Of a stretch of DNA of 64,000 nt, positions 36,225 through 45,097 are shown in pieces. The position numbers and the translations under genes were made by a program. A model generated the notes under the pieces. It saw only the letters and a list, made by a program, of their open reading frames with translations, was not told the origin of the DNA and did no database searches. The stretch is from Pseudomonas sp. Os17 (GTDB lineage: Bacteria > Pseudomonadota > Gammaproteobacteria > Pseudomonadales > Pseudomonadaceae). Position 1 is the first letter of the stretch. The number at the start of each line of letters is the position of its first letter. The stretch lies in the NCBI RefSeq assembly GCF_001547895.1, contig NZ_AP014627.1, positions 4,963,501 through 5,027,500 of the forward strand, read 5' to 3'.

Positions 36225-38063
36225 TCAATAACGCAGGCGTCCGGCCTGAATGTCCGCCAGAATCGGCGGGGTCAGCCGCACGTAAGTGTCCGACCCCGGC
36301 AACCAGGCATAGATCGGATCATCGGCCACCTGCTCCAGGTCGAATGCCTGCTCCTTGAGGCGGCTTTTCTGATATTTGAACGTGCCGGTGGTGTCCATCT
36401 TCACCTTGATCCGCAGAAACAGCGGCACGGCATACGCCGGCATCTGCTGCCGGGCAAATTGCAACAATTCGCCGAAATCCAGGGTCGCCAGGGACTCCGC
36501 GGGCGTGATCGCCACCATCCCCGCCCGGCCGTTGGTGTTATGGATTTCAACGCCATAGGCCACCACTTCGGCAATCTGCGGATGCCCCAGGAGAATGTTC
36601 TCCACCTCGGTGGTGGAAACGTTCTCGCCCTTCCAGCGATAGGTGTCCCCCAGCCGATCGACGAACTGCACATGGCCAAACCCGATGTCGCGCAGCAAGT
36701 CACCGGTGTTGAAGTAGCAATCGCCCTTCTCGAACACATCCTTGAGGATCACCTTGAGGTTCTTTTCCGGATCGGTGTAGCCATCCAGCGGCGCCTTGTC
36801 GTCGATCTTCGCCAACAGCAGGCCCTGGCCGCCCTTGGCCACCTTCTGCATGAAGCCCTGGCTGTTGCGCAATGGTGCCCCGGTGTCGTGGGCATATTCC
36901 ACCAACGCCCAGGGAATCAGGGAAAACCCCACCGTGTTGTCGAAGTTGAGGATATTGCTGAAGCCGATATTGCCGTCGCTGGCCGCGTACAGCTCACAGA
37001 CATGACCGACGCCAAAACGCTGCTTGAACTCGCTCCAGACTCCCGGCCGCAGGCCGTTGCCGATCATCTTCAACACACCATGCTCGGTGTCCTGCGCACT
37101 GCCTGGCTGATCGATCAGGTAGCGACACAGCTCACCGACATAGCCCAGGGTCGTCGCCTTGTAGCGACGCGCATCGTCCCAGAACTGACTGGCGCTGAAC
37201 TTGCGGCGAATGGCGAATCCCGACGCCCCGGTGATGGCCGAGCCCCAGCACACGCACAATCCGGTGGCGTGATACAGCGGCAAGGTGCAATACACCACGT
37301 CGTCGGGTTGCATATCCAGGGCGATGGTGCCGAAACCGGCGGATGTGCGCATCCAGCGCCCATGCTTGAAGATCCCCGCCTTGGGCAGGCCCGTAGTGCC
37401 GGAGGTATAGATATAGAAGCAGGGGTCATTGAAGAAGATCTGCTGAGTCTGCTGCAGATTGTCGGCGGGATAACCGGCACTCTCGCCCATCAGGTTGAGC
37501 ATCCCGTCCGGGGCAGTGCCCGGATCGGCGAAGGTGTCCTGATCGGCCACGAACCAGGTGCACTGCGGGTCGATCCCCACCTGCTCGCGCACCGCCCCGT
37601 AGGCCGCCAGCAACTCACCGCCCAGCATGATCCCCGCCGGCCTCACCAACTCCAGGCTATGCGCCAGCACGCTGTGGGTCTGGGCCGTGTTGAGCATCGC
37701 GCAGATCCCCCCAAGCTTGGCCACCGCCAGCACCGTGACCAGCAGTTCCGGGCGGTTCTCGATGAAGATTGCCAGCACATCGCCCTTGCCGATGCCTCGA
37801 TCCTGCAGGTAGGCGGCGATACGGTTGGCCCACTGATTGACCTGGGAATAGCTGAGGATCCGATCGCCATACAACAAGGCCGGCCCATCGGGATTGCGCC
37901 GGGTCGCCTGCTCGAAGCTCCAGCCCAGGCCACAGGCCTGATCAGGCTTGTCGATATTTCCCGCCCTGACGCCACGCACCACCCGCGGCAGCGCCCTGGC
38001 AATGGAAGGCAGCTTACGCAGCATCATGCCCCAGGTGATCATGTCGCTCTTGTGCTTGTTCAT
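36225..38063 (-). CDS. Long-chain acyl-CoA synthetase (FATP/FadD-like)
   Basis: 612-residue adenylate-forming enzyme. The P-loop motif YTSGTTGLPKAG lies near residue 220, the ATP/adenine motif YAASDGNIGF near 350, and TGDLLRDIGFGHVQFVDRLGDTYRWKGENVSTTEVE near 490 is the A8 hinge. The pattern is closest to fatty acid transport/very-long-chain acyl-CoA synthetases. It activates fatty acids to acyl-CoA at the cytoplasm or inner membrane. The start at 38063 (MNKHKSDMITWGM) follows CGGAGCACGC; the frame is open 26 codons further. Confidence 0.92.
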   Translation of the reverse strand: MNKHKSDMITWGMMLRKLPSIARALPRVVRGVRAGNIDKPDQACGLGWSFEQATRRNPDGPALLYGDRILSYSQVNQWANRIAAYLQDRGIGKGDVLAIFIENRPELLVTVLAVAKLGGICAMLNTAQTHSVLAHSLELVRPAGIMLGGELLAAYGAVREQVGIDPQCTWFVADQDTFADPGTAPDGMLNLMGESAGYPADNLQQTQQIFFNDPCFYIYTSGTTGLPKAGIFKHGRWMRTSAGFGTIALDMQPDDVVYCTLPLYHATGLCVCWGSAITGASGFAIRRKFSASQFWDDARRYKATTLGYVGELCRYLIDQPGSAQDTEHGVLKMIGNGLRPGVWSEFKQRFGVGHVCELYAASDGNIGFSNILNFDNTVGFSLIPWALVEYAHDTGAPLRNSQGFMQKVAKGGQGLLLAKIDDKAPLDGYTDPEKNLKVILKDVFEKGDCYFNTGDLLRDIGFGHVQFVDRLGDTYRWKGENVSTTEVENILLGHPQIAEVVAYGVEIHNTNGRAGMVAITPAESLATLDFGELLQFARQQMPAYAVPLFLRIKVKMDTTGTFKYQKSRLKEQAFDLEQVADDPIYAWLPGSDTYVRLTPPILADIQAGRLRY

Positions 38064-38572
38064 GCGTGCTCCGGTTCGAAGACAACAGTCTGTGCCCCGA
38101 CCAGACGGGTCGGGCGTGACAAGGGCCGGAACAGGGCTCAACCGGGCGCCGCGCCCCGGGTGTCGGCAACGGGCAAGCAGGGACGGTGGATGGCTCCCGG
38201 GGCGGGACAGAGAAAGGACAAGCGCGGCGCTGCTGACAGCACCGGCATCGATGCGGTGGGACCGTTCATGGAGGGCGTCCTGGTATTTTTATTATCTGGC
38301 GGGCTGGATCGCCAAGATCGCGCCCCACCATTCCATGTCGCAGAAACGCCTCTCAACGGTCTTCGGCAAGGTGCCAAGGCCGACTTGAAACGGCGTGACT
38401 GGCTGGAAAATACGTCAGCCGTCGCGAGACTGTACACGGGGTTTTTGCAAACTTTTGTATCTCTGCGGCGGGATTCGGCAGAGGCCTGAAACCTTGCATC
38501 AGCGATTGAATTTTCCGCCGCAGCCTGTGGTCACACCTCTGTACCTACGCCCGCCCTGCCCCGCCACCAACC

Positions 38573-38614
38573 TGCAAAATGCAGGATGCACGATGGCCTT
38601 TCATGCAATTTGCA
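38573..38614 (+). promoter_or_regulatory. TGCA heptad repeats, candidate enhancer-binding site
   Basis: TGCA occurs at 38573, 38580 and 38587, each seven bases apart, and again at 38604 and 38611. TGCAAAATGCA and TGCAATTTGCA are small palindromes whose centres lie 31 bp (about three turns) apart. They lie about 70-130 bp upstream of the predicted transcription start, where sigma-54 activators usually bind. Confidence 0.5.
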
Positions 38615-38679
38615 CGAATCAGGATTTCAATTAAAAATATAACTTATTGATTTGAAAGGATTTTTTAAAATATCAATAC

Positions 38680-38695
38680 TGGCACAATCGCTGCA
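38680..38695 (+). promoter_or_regulatory. Sigma-54 (RpoN) promoter
   Basis: TGGCACAATCGCTGCA fits the -24/-12 consensus with exact GG-N10-GC spacing. The predicted start of transcription is about 38705, giving a short leader to the ATG at 38743. Confidence 0.7.
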
Positions 38696-38742
38696 CCTAT
38701 CCGTTCACGCTTGCCCTTCAAGAGCTAACGGAGCTGATAGAC

Positions 38743-39021
38743 ATGAGCCTGATCCAAGAAAAATTCTCCTCCCTGTTCTCCAACTTCGAAGTCACCACCC
38801 AGCCTCGTCCCGACGGCGGCATCCTGCTGACCCTGCGCAACAGCGAAGGCAAACAGTTCAAGCGTTCGATTTCCTACGCGCAGCTGCATGCCGCCGACCA
38901 ACTGTCCTGGGTCATCAGCGCGATTCGTCGAGATCTGGCCGAACAGGCCAGTGAGCTGCCTCAGATTTCCATGCTGCAAAGCCAGAACCGCTTCGCCCTG
39001 CCGACCTACCACAGCGCGTAA
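38743..39021 (+). CDS. DUF3509 domain protein
   Basis: 92 residues beginning MSLIQEKFSSLFSNFEVTTQ, with PDGGILLTLRNSEGKQFKRSI and QLSWVISAIRRDLAEQ. This is the DUF3509 family, which I know only from pseudomonads and whose function is not known. It is soluble with no signal peptide. CGGAGCTGATAGAC precedes the ATG. A sigma-54 promoter 48 bp upstream suggests control by nitrogen, carbon or a related signal through an activator. Confidence 0.9.
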   Translation: MSLIQEKFSSLFSNFEVTTQPRPDGGILLTLRNSEGKQFKRSISYAQLHAADQLSWVISAIRRDLAEQASELPQISMLQSQNRFALPTYHSA

Positions 39022-39042
39022 GCCTGCTGCCATGGTTCGACT

Positions 39043-39075
39043 GGCCGGCCCACGTTGCGTGGGCCGGCCTGTGGT
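39043..39075 (+). terminator. Hairpin terminator after the DUF3509 gene
   Basis: An 11-bp perfect stem GGCCGGCCCAC / GTGGGCCGGCC with a five-base loop is followed by a moderately T-rich stretch (TGTGGTCGTTGTT). It lies between convergent DUF3509 and mtnD. Confidence 0.7.
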
Positions 39076-39090
39076 CGTTGTTCCCCGCGC

Positions 39091-39636
39091 CTAGTCGTCC
39101 AGCCGCGGGAACTGGCTGGCGATGGGATCGCCGGTCGGATTGGCAACCCAGCCTTGCGGGTTATTGAATAGGCGGATGGCCACCAGATTCGGCTCCTCGC
39201 CCATATCGAACCAATGCGCAGTGCCCGCAGGCAGCGAGATCAGGTCATTTCTTTCGCAGAGCACGGCATAGACGTAGTCGTCGATGTGCAGCGAAAACAG
39301 ACCGCGTCCGGCCACGAAAAATCGCACTTCATCCTCGCCATGACGATGTTCGTCGAGAAAGCTGGCGCGCAGCTCGGCTTTCTGTGGGTGGTCGCGGTTG
39401 AGGCTGATCACGTCGACGCTGAGATACCCCTGCTCGGTCATCAACCGGTCGATCTGCTCGCGATAGGCATCGATCACCTCTTGCTGGCTGGCGCCCGGCA
39501 CAATGCGGGTGGTGGCGGGCCAGCGCTCGAAGCGAATGCCCTGCTCGGCCAGGGTCGCCGCGATATCGTCGAAATGGGTCAGAACCTTGTTCGGCAGGTC
39601 CGGGCTGGATACGTGGTAGACGGACAGGCTGCTCAT
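39091..39636 (-). CDS. mtnD: Acireductone dioxygenase MtnD
   Basis: 181-residue cupin, the usual length for the Fe/Ni acireductone dioxygenase of methionine salvage. The metal ligands are visible: EHRHGEDE (two His and a Glu) and the later His in GTAHWF. It converts 1,2-dihydroxy-5-(methylthio)pent-1-en-3-one to the methionine precursor keto acid. mtnB and mtnC, usually its neighbours in Pseudomonas, are not adjacent here. It overlaps the MFS gene by 4 bp. Confidence 0.94.
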   Translation of the reverse strand: MSSLSVYHVSSPDLPNKVLTHFDDIAATLAEQGIRFERWPATTRIVPGASQQEVIDAYREQIDRLMTEQGYLSVDVISLNRDHPQKAELRASFLDEHRHGEDEVRFFVAGRGLFSLHIDDYVYAVLCERNDLISLPAGTAHWFDMGEEPNLVAIRLFNNPQGWVANPTGDPIASQFPRLDD

Positions 39637-40790
39637 GACGGCAACTCCTCTTGCATGCGGGTGGCAATGATAACGGCTGCGGCCATGGCGGCGACGCTGG
39701 CAATACTAAAGGTCAATGTGGCGCCCAGGACGTTCCAGCTGTAGCCGGCATACAAGGCCCCCAGCGCACCACCGGTTCCGGCCAGGGCGGCGTACAACGC
39801 CTGCCCCTGACCTTGCTGGCGCGCACCGAAACTGCGTTGGACAAAATGAATGGCCGCGGCGTGAAAACTGCCGAAGGTGGCCGCGTGCAGCACCTGCGCC
39901 AACAACAGCACCCCGAGATACTCCGCCAGACTGCCCAGCAGCAACCAGCGCAGCGCCGCCAACAGAAAACTCGCCAACAGCACCCGACGCACGGAAAACC
40001 GCGCGAGAATCCGGCTCATGGCCAGGAACATCAGCACCTCGGCCACCACTCCCAGGGCCCAGAGCATGCCGATCAGGCCGCGGGTATAGCCCAGGCGTTC
40101 CAGGTGCAGAGTCAGGAAGGTGTAATACGGCCCGTGGCTCATCTGCATCAGCGCCACGCACAGGTAGAACGCCAGCACACCGGGACCGCGCAACTGCTGG
40201 AGAAAGCCGTCCCCGGCCAGACGCGGCCCCTGGACCACGGGGCGGGCATTGGGCACCCACAGGCTGCTGAACACGATCCCCGCCATGATCATCACCAGCG
40301 CCACGGGATAGATATCCAGGCTCAGCCACTCGAACAGGCGGCCCATCGCGACCACCGTAAGGATGAAACCGATGGAGCCCCAGAGACGGATCTGGCTGTA
40401 GCGAGAGGCCTGCCCTTGCAGATGCGCCAGGGTAATCACCTCGAACTGTGGCAGGACCGCATGCCAGAAAAAGGCATGCAGCGCCATGACCATCGCCAGC
40501 CAGGCGTAGCTCTTGCTGACGAAGATCAGGGAGAAACAGACCAGGGTACAGAACGCGCCAAAACGCACGATTGCCAGGCGCCGGCCGGTGTAATCACCGA
40601 GCCAGCCCCACAGGTTGGGCGCCACGCAACGCATGAGCATGGGAATGGCCACCAGCTCGCCAATCCGCGCGCTGGAAAAACCCAAATGATCGAAATACAA
40701 CGCCAGGAACGGCGCGGTCGACCCCAGCAGGGCGAAGTAGAACAGGTAGAAACTGGAAAGCCGCCAGTACGGCAGCGCCGCCCCGGCCAT
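39633..40790 (-). CDS. Major facilitator superfamily transporter
   Basis: 385 residues with twelve hydrophobic segments. The first begins YWRLSSFYLFYFALLGSTAPFLAL, and WGWLGDYTGRRL is the loop 2-3 signature. It resembles the HcaT/PucC-like MFS branch (phenylpropionate-type permeases), but substrate is unknown. The start at 40790 is chosen for the MAGAALPYW beginning; the ribosome site is weak and the frame is open upstream. It follows aroC by 28 bp and overlaps mtnD by 4 bp, so the three are co-transcribed. Confidence 0.88.
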   Translation of the reverse strand: MAGAALPYWRLSSFYLFYFALLGSTAPFLALYFDHLGFSSARIGELVAIPMLMRCVAPNLWGWLGDYTGRRLAIVRFGAFCTLVCFSLIFVSKSYAWLAMVMALHAFFWHAVLPQFEVITLAHLQGQASRYSQIRLWGSIGFILTVVAMGRLFEWLSLDIYPVALVMIMAGIVFSSLWVPNARPVVQGPRLAGDGFLQQLRGPGVLAFYLCVALMQMSHGPYYTFLTLHLERLGYTRGLIGMLWALGVVAEVLMFLAMSRILARFSVRRVLLASFLLAALRWLLLGSLAEYLGVLLLAQVLHAATFGSFHAAAIHFVQRSFGARQQGQGQALYAALAGTGGALGALYAGYSWNVLGATLTFSIASVAAMAAAVIIATRMQEELPS

Positions 40791-40818
40791 CAGGCCGTGG
40801 CGACTGGCAGAACCGCCA

Positions 40819-41910
40819 TTACAGCTGACCCAGTACCGGCGTGCTGACGCGCACGTCGGCATTCTGGCCGCGGTGACGCAGCAGGTGATCCATCAGCACG
40901 ATGGCCATCATCGCTTCAGCGATCGGCGTGGCGCGAATGCCCACACAGGGGTCATGGCGGCCTTTGGTGATCACGTCCAGCGGATTGCCATCGATGTCGA
41001 TCGAGCGCCCGGGCGTGGTGATGCTGGACGTCGGCTTGAGAGCCAGATGGGCGATGATCGGTTGCCCCGAGGAAATGCCCCCCAGAATGCCGCCGGCGTT
41101 ATTGCTGAGGAACCCTTGCGGGGTCAGTTCATCGCGGTGCTCGGTCCCGCGCTGGGCGACGCAGGCGAAACCGGCGCCGATTTCCACGCCCTTGACCGCA
41201 TTGATGCTCATCAACGCATGGGCCAGCTCGGCATCCAGACGATCGAAGATCGGCTCGCCCAGGCCCGGCATCACGCCTTCGGCCACCACGGTGATCTTGG
41301 CTCCCACCGAATCCTGATCTCGACGCAACTGGTCCATGTAGGCTTCAAGCTCCGGAACCTTGTCCGGATCGGGACTGAAGAAGGCGTTGTCCTGCACCGA
41401 ATCCCAGGTCTTGAAGGGAATCTCGATCGGCCCCAGCTGGCTCATGTAGCCGCGGATCACGATGCCCTGAGTGGCCAGGTATTTCTTGGCAATGGCTCCG
41501 GCCGCCACGCGCATGGCGGTTTCCCGCGCCGAGCTGCGACCGCCGCCACGGTAGTCGCGAATGCCGTACTTGTGGTGGTAGGTGTAGTCGGCGTGAGCCG
41601 GACGGAACAGATCCTTGATCGCCGAATAGTCCTTGGACTTCTGGTCGGTGTTGCGGATCAGCAGGCCAATGGCGCAGCCCGTGGTCTTGCCCTCGAACAC
41701 TCCGGAAAGGATCTCGACCTCGTCGGGCTCCTTGCGCTGGGTGGTGTGCCGACTGGTGCCGGGCTTGCGCCGGTCCAGATCACGCTGCAGATCCTCCAGG
41801 GACAGCTCAAGACCCGGCGGGCAGCCGTCGACAATGGCGACCAACGCCGGGCCATGGCTTTCGCCCGCGGTGGTGACAGTGAACAGCTTGCCGTAGGTAT
41901 TGCCGGACAT
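40819..41910 (-). CDS. aroC: Chorismate synthase AroC
   Basis: 363 residues of the FMN-dependent enzyme that makes chorismate from EPSP, the last step of the shikimate pathway. Signature blocks: [49 protein letters not shown] (split here as in the family), and the C-terminal [16 protein letters not shown]. It is complete and heads the unit aroC-MFS-mtnD. Confidence 0.97.
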   Translation of the reverse strand: MSGNTYGKLFTVTTAGESHGPALVAIVDGCPPGLELSLEDLQRDLDRRKPGTSRHTTQRKEPDEVEILSGVFEGKTTGCAIGLLIRNTDQKSKDYSAIKDLFRPAHADYTYHHKYGIRDYRGGGRSSARETAMRVAAGAIAKKYLATQGIVIRGYMSQLGPIEIPFKTWDSVQDNAFFSPDPDKVPELEAYMDQLRRDQDSVGAKITVVAEGVMPGLGEPIFDRLDAELAHALMSINAVKGVEIGAGFACVAQRGTEHRDELTPQGFLSNNAGGILGGISSGQPIIAHLALKPTSSITTPGRSIDIDGNPLDVITKGRHDPCVGIRATPIAEAMMAIVLMDHLLRHRGQNADVRVSTPVLGQL

Positions 41911-42052
41911 GCGGGGAGCTCCGTGAAATCAGCCGAAATAACTCAATCAGGATTACTGAAGGGCGCAAGTATACGCAGGCTACCCAACTAGTTCATCCTC
42001 GAACCTTCTGCCGCTGCCTGAGTCCAACTGGCACCTTATCCATGATGGCGTG

Positions 42053-43006
42053 ATGATGCTGCGAGCCCTTCTCTTGAGCCTTTCCCTGTTCACCGGCCTG
42101 GTCCAGGCGACCGTCCTGCAACGCCCCGTCAGCCTGGACACCGGCCACGGCGAGCTGTATGGCTCATTGCTGCTGCCCAAGTCCGAGCAACCCGTGCCGG
42201 TGGTGCTGATCATTTCCGGCTCGGGCCCCACCGACCGCGACGGCAACAATCCCGACGGTGGACGCAACGACAGCCTCAAGCGCCTGGCCTGGGTCCTGGC
42301 CAAGCACAACATTGCCAGCGCGCGCTACGACAAGCGCGGCGTGGCGGCCAGTCTCGCGGCGACCCCGGACGAACGCAACCTGACGCTCGATGCCTACGTG
42401 GCCGACGCCGTGGCCTGGGGCAAGAAGCTCAAGGCCGACCCGCGCCTGGGCCAACTGATTGTGCTGGGCCACAGCGAGGGGGCGCTGATCGCCAGCCTCG
42501 CCGCACCGCAACTGGATGCCGCGGGGGTGATATCCATCTCCGGCACCGCCCGGCCCGTGGATCAGGTCCTGCGCCAGCAATTGAGTTATCGCCTGCCACC
42601 CGCACTGATGGTGCGCAGCAATGAACTGCTGGACAGCCTCAAGGCCGGCCAGGTGGACAGCGATGTGCCGCCGGCCCTGCAAGTGATCTTCCGCCCCAGC
42701 GTACAGCCCTATCTGATCACCCTGTTTCGCGAAGACCCGGCCGCCGCCTTCGCTCGCCTGAAAATGCCGGCGCTGATCATTCAGGGCAGCAACGACATCC
42801 AGGTCAGCGTCGACGACGCCCGGGTGCTCAAGGCGGCGAAACCCGACGCCCAACTGACCCTGATCGACGGCATGAACCACGTCATGCGTATCGTGCCCAA
42901 CGATCTCAAGCGCCAACTGGCGTCCTACAGGGACCCGCAACTGCCCCTGGCGGCAGAACTGGGCCGGTCGATCATCAGTTTTATTGACGGACTTCACACC
43001 CGTTAG
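42053..43006 (+). CDS. Exported alpha/beta hydrolase
   Basis: About 317 residues with a signal peptide (LLLSLSLFTGLVQA). The nucleophile elbow is GHSEG near residue 140, an oxyanion/HGG-like motif is SGSGPTDRDGNN, and the acid and His lie in SNDIQVSVDD and GMNHVMR. The catalytic triad looks complete. Substrate unknown. GTG 42050, ATG 42053 and ATG 42056 are consecutive; I use the middle one, with no strong ribosome site to decide. Confidence 0.88.
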   Translation: MMLRALLLSLSLFTGLVQATVLQRPVSLDTGHGELYGSLLLPKSEQPVPVVLIISGSGPTDRDGNNPDGGRNDSLKRLAWVLAKHNIASARYDKRGVAASLAATPDERNLTLDAYVADAVAWGKKLKADPRLGQLIVLGHSEGALIASLAAPQLDAAGVISISGTARPVDQVLRQQLSYRLPPALMVRSNELLDSLKAGQVDSDVPPALQVIFRPSVQPYLITLFREDPAAAFARLKMPALIIQGSNDIQVSVDDARVLKAAKPDAQLTLIDGMNHVMRIVPNDLKRQLASYRDPQLPLAAELGRSIISFIDGLHTR

Positions 43007-43104
43007 GCTGTTTTTACCCTCCAGTCCTGAAAAAAACGGCCGATAAGTCTTTGCCGGCCGTTCAATTGCTGTCGGCGCGCAGCGATTGGACAGGACTTGC
43101 CCTT

Positions 43105-43896
43105 ATGACTGATACCCCGAATTCACCCGCCTCCGAGCAGGAAGCCGTCGCCCCGGAAGCGCCGCCGTTGCCGTGGGCGGACGTTCAGGCCGAACATCAC
43201 AAGATGCTGCGCCTGGCGCCCCTGAAGACCGATCGCGCCACCGGCGTGCGGCCTTTGCGCTTTGTCGAGTTCGGTTATGCCGAACGCAACAACAAAGAGC
43301 ACAGCCTGCTGCGCATGACGATCCGCCTGCCCGGTCAGCGGGTGCGCAAGGAACAGAATCACCTGGATGTCTGGGTGGAGCACGAGACCCGCCGGGTGTA
43401 CTTCGAGCCCGAGGGTGGGCTGCAGATCGAACCGCTGAACCGCGGCATCGGGCGCTTCCTGCTAGCCCAGGCCGCGCAGTGGGCGCAAAAGAAGTGGCCG
43501 CATTACCGCGTGGACGGCTTCGACCTCGGCAACAAGGAGGCCCTCAACGAAGACACTCGCCTGCGTCGCGATCATGTGTTGCGCACCCAGGGTTTCGACG
43601 TGGTGTATGCCGACGCCCAACACCTCAAGGGCAGCGTCAAGGATGTCCAGGCAGGCGAGCTGCTGAGCCAGTGGAACACCGAGAAGCTGCAGTTCGTGGA
43701 AATACTGGAAGCGGCGCAGATGCTCCAGCAGGCCGAACAGAACCTGGAAGAGCTGGAAGTCAATCTGCGCAAGCAGGAAGAGAAAGTCACCAAGTACAAA
43801 CGTGAAGACACCGGCCTGCGCTTCACCATCACCTGCCTGGTGGCCTTCGCGGTATTCCAGGCGGGGCTGCTGATCTGGATTGCGACGCACCGCTGA
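43105..43896 (+). CDS. Conserved protein: GNAT-like segment, coiled coil and C-terminal membrane anchor
   Basis: 263 residues. I do not recognise a named family. The N-terminus is Pro/Ala/Glu-rich. Residues about 110-185 contain NRGIGRFLLAQAAQW and a stretch ending HVLRTQGFDVVY that recall the acetyl-CoA loop and the end of GNAT acetyltransferase domains, without proof. Residues about 195-245 are a charged coiled coil (QQAEQNLEELEVNLRKQEEKV), and residues about 243-262 are a single membrane helix. It would be a C-tail-anchored inner-membrane protein. AGGACTTGCCCTT precedes the ATG. Confidence 0.8.
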   Translation: MTDTPNSPASEQEAVAPEAPPLPWADVQAEHHKMLRLAPLKTDRATGVRPLRFVEFGYAERNNKEHSLLRMTIRLPGQRVRKEQNHLDVWVEHETRRVYFEPEGGLQIEPLNRGIGRFLLAQAAQWAQKKWPHYRVDGFDLGNKEALNEDTRLRRDHVLRTQGFDVVYADAQHLKGSVKDVQAGELLSQWNTEKLQFVEILEAAQMLQQAEQNLEELEVNLRKQEEKVTKYKREDTGLRFTITCLVAFAVFQAGLLIWIATHR

Positions 43897-43919
43897 GTCG
43901 CATACTGCTGACGGCTCAA

Positions 43920-43938
43920 GGCCCGCATCACGCGGGCC
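43920..43938. terminator. Hairpin between convergent genes
   Basis: GGCCCGC and GCGGGCC form a 7-bp stem with a five-base loop between the anchored protein gene and prmB. No T-run, so a weak terminator at best. Confidence 0.45.
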
Positions 43939-43948
43939 GGCCCATCAC

Positions 43949-44857
43949 TCAAACGCGAGAAGCAAACAGCGCCTGATGCTCGCGGCACTGCTCTGCCGTG
44001 AGCATGAACACGCCATGACCACCGCGCTCGAAGTCGAGCCAGGCAAAATCCACTTCCGGATAAAGTGCCTCGACGTGAACCTGGCTGTTGCCCACTTCGA
44101 CGATCAGCAGTCCCTTCTCGGTCAGATGATCGGCTGCTTCGGCGAGCATGCGGCGCACCAGGTTCAGGCCATCGTCGCCACAAGCCAGGCCCAGCTCGGG
44201 TTCATGCTGGTACTCGTCCGGCATGTCGGCAAAGTCTTCGGCATCGACATAGGGTGGGTTGGACACGATCAAGTCGAAGCGCTGCCCCGGCAAGCCATCG
44301 AAGCCATCGCCCTGAACGGTAAACACTCGCTCGTCGACGCCGTGCCGCTCGATGTTCTGATTGGCCACTTCCAGCGCTTCGAAGGACAGGTCCGCCAGCA
44401 CCACTTCGGCGTCGCGGAATTCGTAGGCGCAGGCGATACCGATGCAACCGGAGCCGGTGCACAGGTCGAGAATCCGCGCCGGCTCGTTGCCCAGCCAGGG
44501 TTCAAAGCGTTTTTCAATCAGTTCGCCGATAGGGGAACGGGGAATCAGCACCCGCTCATCGACGATGAACGACATGCCGCAGAACCAGGCCTCGCCCAAC
44601 AGGTAGGCGGTGGGCACCCGCTCTTCGATACGGCGCTTGAGCAGGTGCTGCAGGTGGGCCAGTTCGTCCTCTTCCAAAGCGCAATCCAGATAGCTGTCGG
44701 CAATTTCCCAAGGCAGGTGCAAGGCACCGAGCACCAGTTGGCGGGCCTCGTCCCAGGCATTGTCGGTGCCATGGCCGAAGAACAGATCCTCCCCATGAAA
44801 GCGGCTGACAGCCCAGCGGATATGGTCGCGCAAGGTGCGCAGGCGGGAAGTGATCAC
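43949..44857 (-). CDS. prmB: 50S ribosomal protein L3 glutamine methyltransferase PrmB
   Basis: 302-residue N5-glutamine methyltransferase. The catalytic NPPY motif is in [14 protein letters not shown] and the SAM loop is LCTGSGCIG. PrmB modifies a Gln of ribosomal protein L3; related PrmC modifies release factors, but PrmB is favoured by the N-terminus [19 protein letters not shown] use the GTG at 44857, which follows CAGGAG; the frame is open ten codons further. Its stop is 53 bp from the anchored protein gene. Confidence 0.93.
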   Translation of the reverse strand: MITSRLRTLRDHIRWAVSRFHGEDLFFGHGTDNAWDEARQLVLGALHLPWEIADSYLDCALEEDELAHLQHLLKRRIEERVPTAYLLGEAWFCGMSFIVDERVLIPRSPIGELIEKRFEPWLGNEPARILDLCTGSGCIGIACAYEFRDAEVVLADLSFEALEVANQNIERHGVDERVFTVQGDGFDGLPGQRFDLIVSNPPYVDAEDFADMPDEYQHEPELGLACGDDGLNLVRRMLAEAADHLTEKGLLIVEVGNSQVHVEALYPEVDFAWLDFERGGHGVFMLTAEQCREHQALFASRV

Positions 44858-45097
44858 GGGACAGACTCCTGACAAAACGACCGGCAATACTACCAGCCAA
44901 AACGCCCGCCGACGACGAATGAAAAACCGCAGGCAGGCAATCGTCCGCCGCGCAGGTTTTGCCGCTCAAGGGCCAATACCTTGCCCCTCTTGACAAGGCT
45001 GCAGGCCAACAACGGCGCACCTTACGTTAGTAGCGATTCACAGAAGCGCTCTGCCAGAGGACAATGTCGCAAAAGCCCCACTCACAGGAGCCCCAGA

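Larger units (their letters stand above)
38064..38742. other. Long intergenic region with a sigma-54 promoter and TGCA repeats
   Basis: No gene is supported in this 679-bp gap; the short ORFs at 38138-38437 and 38395-38634 resemble nothing. The right half is A+T-rich and carries five TGCA half-sites in heptad spacing (38573, 38580, 38587, 38604, 38611) followed by a sigma-54 promoter at 38680-38695 in front of the DUF3509 gene. Confidence 0.65.

Noticed and set aside
36459..38489. A 676-codon plus-strand open frame over the acyl-CoA synthetase
   Set aside because: Antisense shadow of a conserved enzyme; no domain.
38138..38634. Short ORFs in the gap right of the acyl-CoA synthetase
   Set aside because: No family resemblance or ribosome site; they probably reflect GC-rich chance frames.
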